A DNA stretch of 7,852 bases from Christensenellaceae bacterium (GTDB lineage: Bacteria; Bacillota; Clostridia; Christensenellales; Borkfalkiaceae). Positions within the stretch are counted from its first letter, which is position 1. Each line of letters opens with the position of its first letter. Positions 5,944 through 7,852 of this stretch are shown here, in pieces. A program made the translations under genes and the position numbers. The notes under the pieces are model-generated. The model did not search any database and was not told the DNA's origin. It worked only from the letters and a program-made list of their open reading frames with translations. The stretch spans positions 1 through 7,852 of the forward strand of contig CAOMHR010000072.1 in assembly GCA_948482865.1 (NCBI GenBank), given 5' to 3'.

Positions 5944-6600
5944 ATGACTTACAAACAACAATTTATTAAATTTATGGTCGATAACGGAGTTCTGAAATTC
6001 GGAGAATTTACTTTAAAGAGCGGAAGGGTCGCGCCGTATTTTATCAATACGGGCAACTATAAATCGGGCGCGCAACTTGCGAAATTGGGCGAATACTACG
6101 CGCGTTGCATTGAAGATAACGAAATTAAAGCCGATACACTTATAGGTCCAGCATATAAGGGAATACCGCTTGCCGTTACCACGGCAATTTCTCTGCATAA
6201 CCATTTTGGCAGGGACTTGAATTATTGCTTTGACAGGAAGGAAGTAAAGGACCACGGCGAAGGCGGGCTTTTTGTCGGAAAACAGCTTTGCGACGGCGAA
6301 AGGGTTATTCTGATAGAAGACGTTATGACGTCAGGTAAAGCCCTGCGTGAAATGTTGCCCAAAATCAGACAGGCAGCCGACGTTAAAATCGCGGGTATGG
6401 TCATTTCGGTTGACAGAATGGAAAAGGGGCTTGAAAGCAATCTTTCTGCCGTGCAGGAAGCGTATAAAGAATTCGGCGTAAAGGTTTATTCAATCGTAAG
6501 TATGTCGGATATTATTTCAGCAATAGAAGACGGAACAATTCCCGGGAAGGAATATCTTTCGAAAATGAAAGCATACCGCAGTAAATACGGTGTGGAATAA
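5944..6600 (+). CDS. pyrE: Orotate phosphoribosyltransferase
   Basis: The enzyme transfers ribose 5-phosphate from PRPP to orotate, giving OMP for PyrF. The 218 residues show the family hallmarks: FTLKSGRVAPYF (22-33), GPAYKGIPLA (68-77), the flexible catalytic loop RKEVKDHGEGG (98-108) and the PRPP-binding motif VILIEDVMTSGKAL (121-134). The DxxT position of the PRPP motif is occupied as D-V-M-T, followed by SG. AAGGAG at 5931-5936 sits seven bases before the ATG, directly after the pyrD stop. As the last gene of the operon it is followed four bases later by a strong terminator hairpin. Confidence 0.95.
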   Translation: MTYKQQFIKFMVDNGVLKFGEFTLKSGRVAPYFINTGNYKSGAQLAKLGEYYARCIEDNEIKADTLIGPAYKGIPLAVTTAISLHNHFGRDLNYCFDRKEVKDHGEGGLFVGKQLCDGERVILIEDVMTSGKALREMLPKIRQAADVKIAGMVISVDRMEKGLESNLSAVQEAYKEFGVKVYSIVSMSDIISAIEDGTIPGKEYLSKMKAYRSKYGVE

Positions 6601-6604
6601 AAAT

Positions 6605-6628
6605 AAGCCGCAGCAAGCTGCGGCTTTT
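6605..6628. terminator. Bidirectional terminator between pyrE and the deacetylase gene
   Basis: AAGCCGCAGC (6605-6614) and GCTGCGGCTT (6617-6626) form a perfect GC-rich hairpin around a two-base gap, in practice a CAAG tetraloop. It is followed by TTTT (6625-6628) on the plus strand. On the minus strand it is followed by a T-rich tract, the complement of 6595-6606. It therefore serves both convergent units. It lies four bases after the pyrE stop and touches the stop codon of the minus-strand gene. Confidence 0.88.
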
Positions 6629-7322
6629 AAAATGCGTTGAATAAGTATCCCTTGTCTTTAAAGTGGCGTATGATTTGCGGTAACGCTTCAACCGTTGCGG
6701 ATTTGGTCGTGGAGTCGTGCGCAAGTAAAACTATGCGTTCTGAATCGGCTGCGGTTTCGACTGCCGCGGTAAAGAGCTGCTGCGGGGTCGGGTTGGAAAA
6801 TTCGGCGTCCCGCATAGAAGCGTTCCAGTCGACGTATCTGAATCCGTGCGCAGTAACCGCCGATATAAGCGCGTTTGAAAGTCCGTAACTTCCGCCGGGG
6901 AACCGATATATATCCGAGTAGCTTCCCGTAACGGATTTTATAATTTCGTTGCAGTCAGCTATGTCTTTTAAAAGGCTTTTTGCGGACGAGTAAATTTTGT
7001 TGTACTCGTGCGAGTATGAATGAACTCCCAGCGTATGCCCTTCATTGTGCGCGCGCTGTAAAATATCCATTCTGTTTTGCGCCTGTCTGCCTATAATGAA
7101 AAACGTGGCTTTTACGTTTTCTTCTTTTAAAACGTCCAAAATTTTGGGCGTTACTTTATTGCTGGGACCGTCGTCGAAAGTAAGGTAAACGGTTTTGGTT
7201 GCAGGGCTCGGAGTGTCTGCAAGCGCAAAGGTGGAGCTCTTTAACCAAAATATGCCGCAAAAGGCGATAATCAGCGCACTGGCAAACATAGCCGCGCAAA
7301 AAGCGGTAAAATTTCTGTTCAT
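6627..7322 (-). CDS. Polysaccharide deacetylase (NodB/CE4), secreted or anchored
   Basis: This is a probable metal-dependent de-N-acetylase acting on peptidoglycan or another N-acetylated glycan outside the membrane. The 231 residues begin with a hydrophobic signal segment (about 8-27) and a plausible signal peptidase I site, ALA|D, at 33-36; uncleaved anchoring is also possible. The CE4 motifs are complete and in order: TFDDGP (48-53, catalytic base and metal aspartates), ATFFIIG (72-78), HSYSH (101-105, two metal histidines), RFPGG (140-144), DWN (165-167) and LLAHDS (199-204). A short domain with no extra modules resembles the PdaA/PdaB-type proteins of spore formers, but the substrate cannot be assigned. 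No strong ribosome binding site is seen before the ATG. It follows the partial gene upstream by 40 bases on the same strand, so the two are probably co-transcribed. Confidence 0.9.
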   Translation of the reverse strand: MNRNFTAFCAAMFASALIIAFCGIFWLKSSTFALADTPSPATKTVYLTFDDGPSNKVTPKILDVLKEENVKATFFIIGRQAQNRMDILQRAHNEGHTLGVHSYSHEYNKIYSSAKSLLKDIADCNEIIKSVTGSYSDIYRFPGGSYGLSNALISAVTAHGFRYVDWNASMRDAEFSNPTPQQLFTAAVETAADSERIVLLAHDSTTKSATVEALPQIIRHFKDKGYLFNAF

Positions 7323-7362
7323 ATCCGTATTTTGCGCAGTTTTCCAAATTTTACAATATTTT

Positions 7363-7852
7363 TTAAGTTAATTCGGCGTTAATAATTTTATCGGCTATTG
7401 CAATCTGCAGGTAGCGCATATCTTTTGAAAGAATGTAGCCCTTCCCCGCGTCGTCGCATTCGTCAATCAAATCGCATATCGTGTTTGTGAAGCAGTTGTT
7501 TTTATTGTTGTTTTTAAGTCCGTTTAAACCGCTTTTAATCGCGTCTAAAACGTCTTTTGCTTTGCTTTGGTCGTAATCCCCAGTGTCAAGACCGTTAGCG
7601 CACTCGTATGCAAGCAGTGAAAGCGAGTTAAGGGTGTTAAAATTCCCCGTATAAAGTTTTGCATTGCGCTTTGCCGAGCTGCTTTTAAGTGGATAGTTTT
7701 TGGTTTTTACTGTCAAGACGGTGCATTCGAGTTCGCGTTTTTTCAGACTTTCGCAAACCGCTTGGGCGTCGTTTTCTTTATAGTAACAGGATACCGTGAC
7801 GTAATAATTTCCGTCGTAATCCAATATATATCCCGCGCCGCCGTAGCTTGAA
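7363..7852 (-). CDS. Partial hypothetical protein with a SPOR-like segment (5' end outside window)
   Basis: The minus-strand frame ends at TAA (7363-7365) and stays open to the window edge. About 162 C-terminal residues are visible. A TTG at 7822-7824 could be read as a start, but codons before it continue sensibly (SSYGGAGYI), so the real start is beyond 7852. Near the visible N-terminal end, DGNYYVTVSCYY followed by a helix with A-x-x-V-C-x-S-L and a second strand (ECTVLTVK) recalls the strand-helix-strand pattern of SPOR domains, which bind denuded peptidoglycan. This resemblance is by eye and weak. The remainder is probably helical, with an Asn/Lys-rich stretch (GLKNNNKNN). No membrane segment is seen in the visible part. 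Its position directly upstream of a cell-wall deacetylase fits an envelope or sporulation role, but this is inference. Confidence 0.6.
   Translation of the reverse strand, partial: SSYGGAGYILDYDGNYYVTVSCYYKENDAQAVCESLKKRELECTVLTVKTKNYPLKSSSAKRNAKLYTGNFNTLNSLSLLAYECANGLDTGDYDQSKAKDVLDAIKSGLNGLKNNNKNNCFTNTICDLIDECDDAGKGYILSKDMRYLQIAIADKIINAELT

Noticed and set aside
7156..7347. Small minus-strand frame of 63 codons overlapping the deacetylase start
   Set aside because: It overlaps the signal peptide and first motif of the deacetylase in another frame and has no recognisable features of its own.

Overview
The window looks like chromosomal DNA from a low-to-moderate GC member of the Firmicutes, most likely an uncultured gut-type clostridium. 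The evidence is a Bacillus/Clostridium-style pyrimidine operon with a class 1B dihydroorotate dehydrogenase pair (PyrD plus the iron-sulfur flavoprotein PyrK), strong purine-rich ribosome binding sites, and a clostridial polysaccharide deacetylase. The exact lineage cannot be fixed from the sequence alone.

Layout. Positions 1-197 carry no gene. They hold two perfect small hairpins bracketed by a near-perfect 12-bp direct repeat, then a possible promoter. A metallophosphoesterase gene follows (198-893, +). Positions 894-1120 form the control region of the pyrimidine operon: an extended -10 promoter, a possible 33-codon leader peptide, and an attenuator in which an early hairpin and a long terminator compete with an 11-bp antiterminator pairing. 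The operon pyrB-pyrC-pyrF-pyrK-pyrD-pyrE (1121-6600, +) is tightly packed, with overlaps or gaps of at most 23 bases. A strong bidirectional hairpin terminator at 6605-6626 separates it from two convergent minus-strand genes: a secreted or anchored polysaccharide deacetylase (6627-7322), and upstream of it the 3' part of a SPOR-like gene cut by the window end (7363-7852).

The six pyr genes carry every step from carbamoyl phosphate plus aspartate to UMP. PyrB makes carbamoyl aspartate and PyrC closes the ring to dihydroorotate. PyrD with PyrK oxidises this to orotate, PyrE adds ribose phosphate from PRPP, and PyrF decarboxylates OMP to UMP. Carbamoyl phosphate synthase (carAB/pyrAA-pyrAB), the ATCase regulatory chain pyrI and the regulator pyrR are not in the window. 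The leader lacks a recognisable PyrR-binding motif. Together with the leader reading frame that stops inside the terminator hairpin, this points to attenuation by coupled transcription and translation, in the manner of E. coli pyrBI, or to another RNA-based mechanism. This is the most interesting feature here; the enzymes themselves look orthodox.
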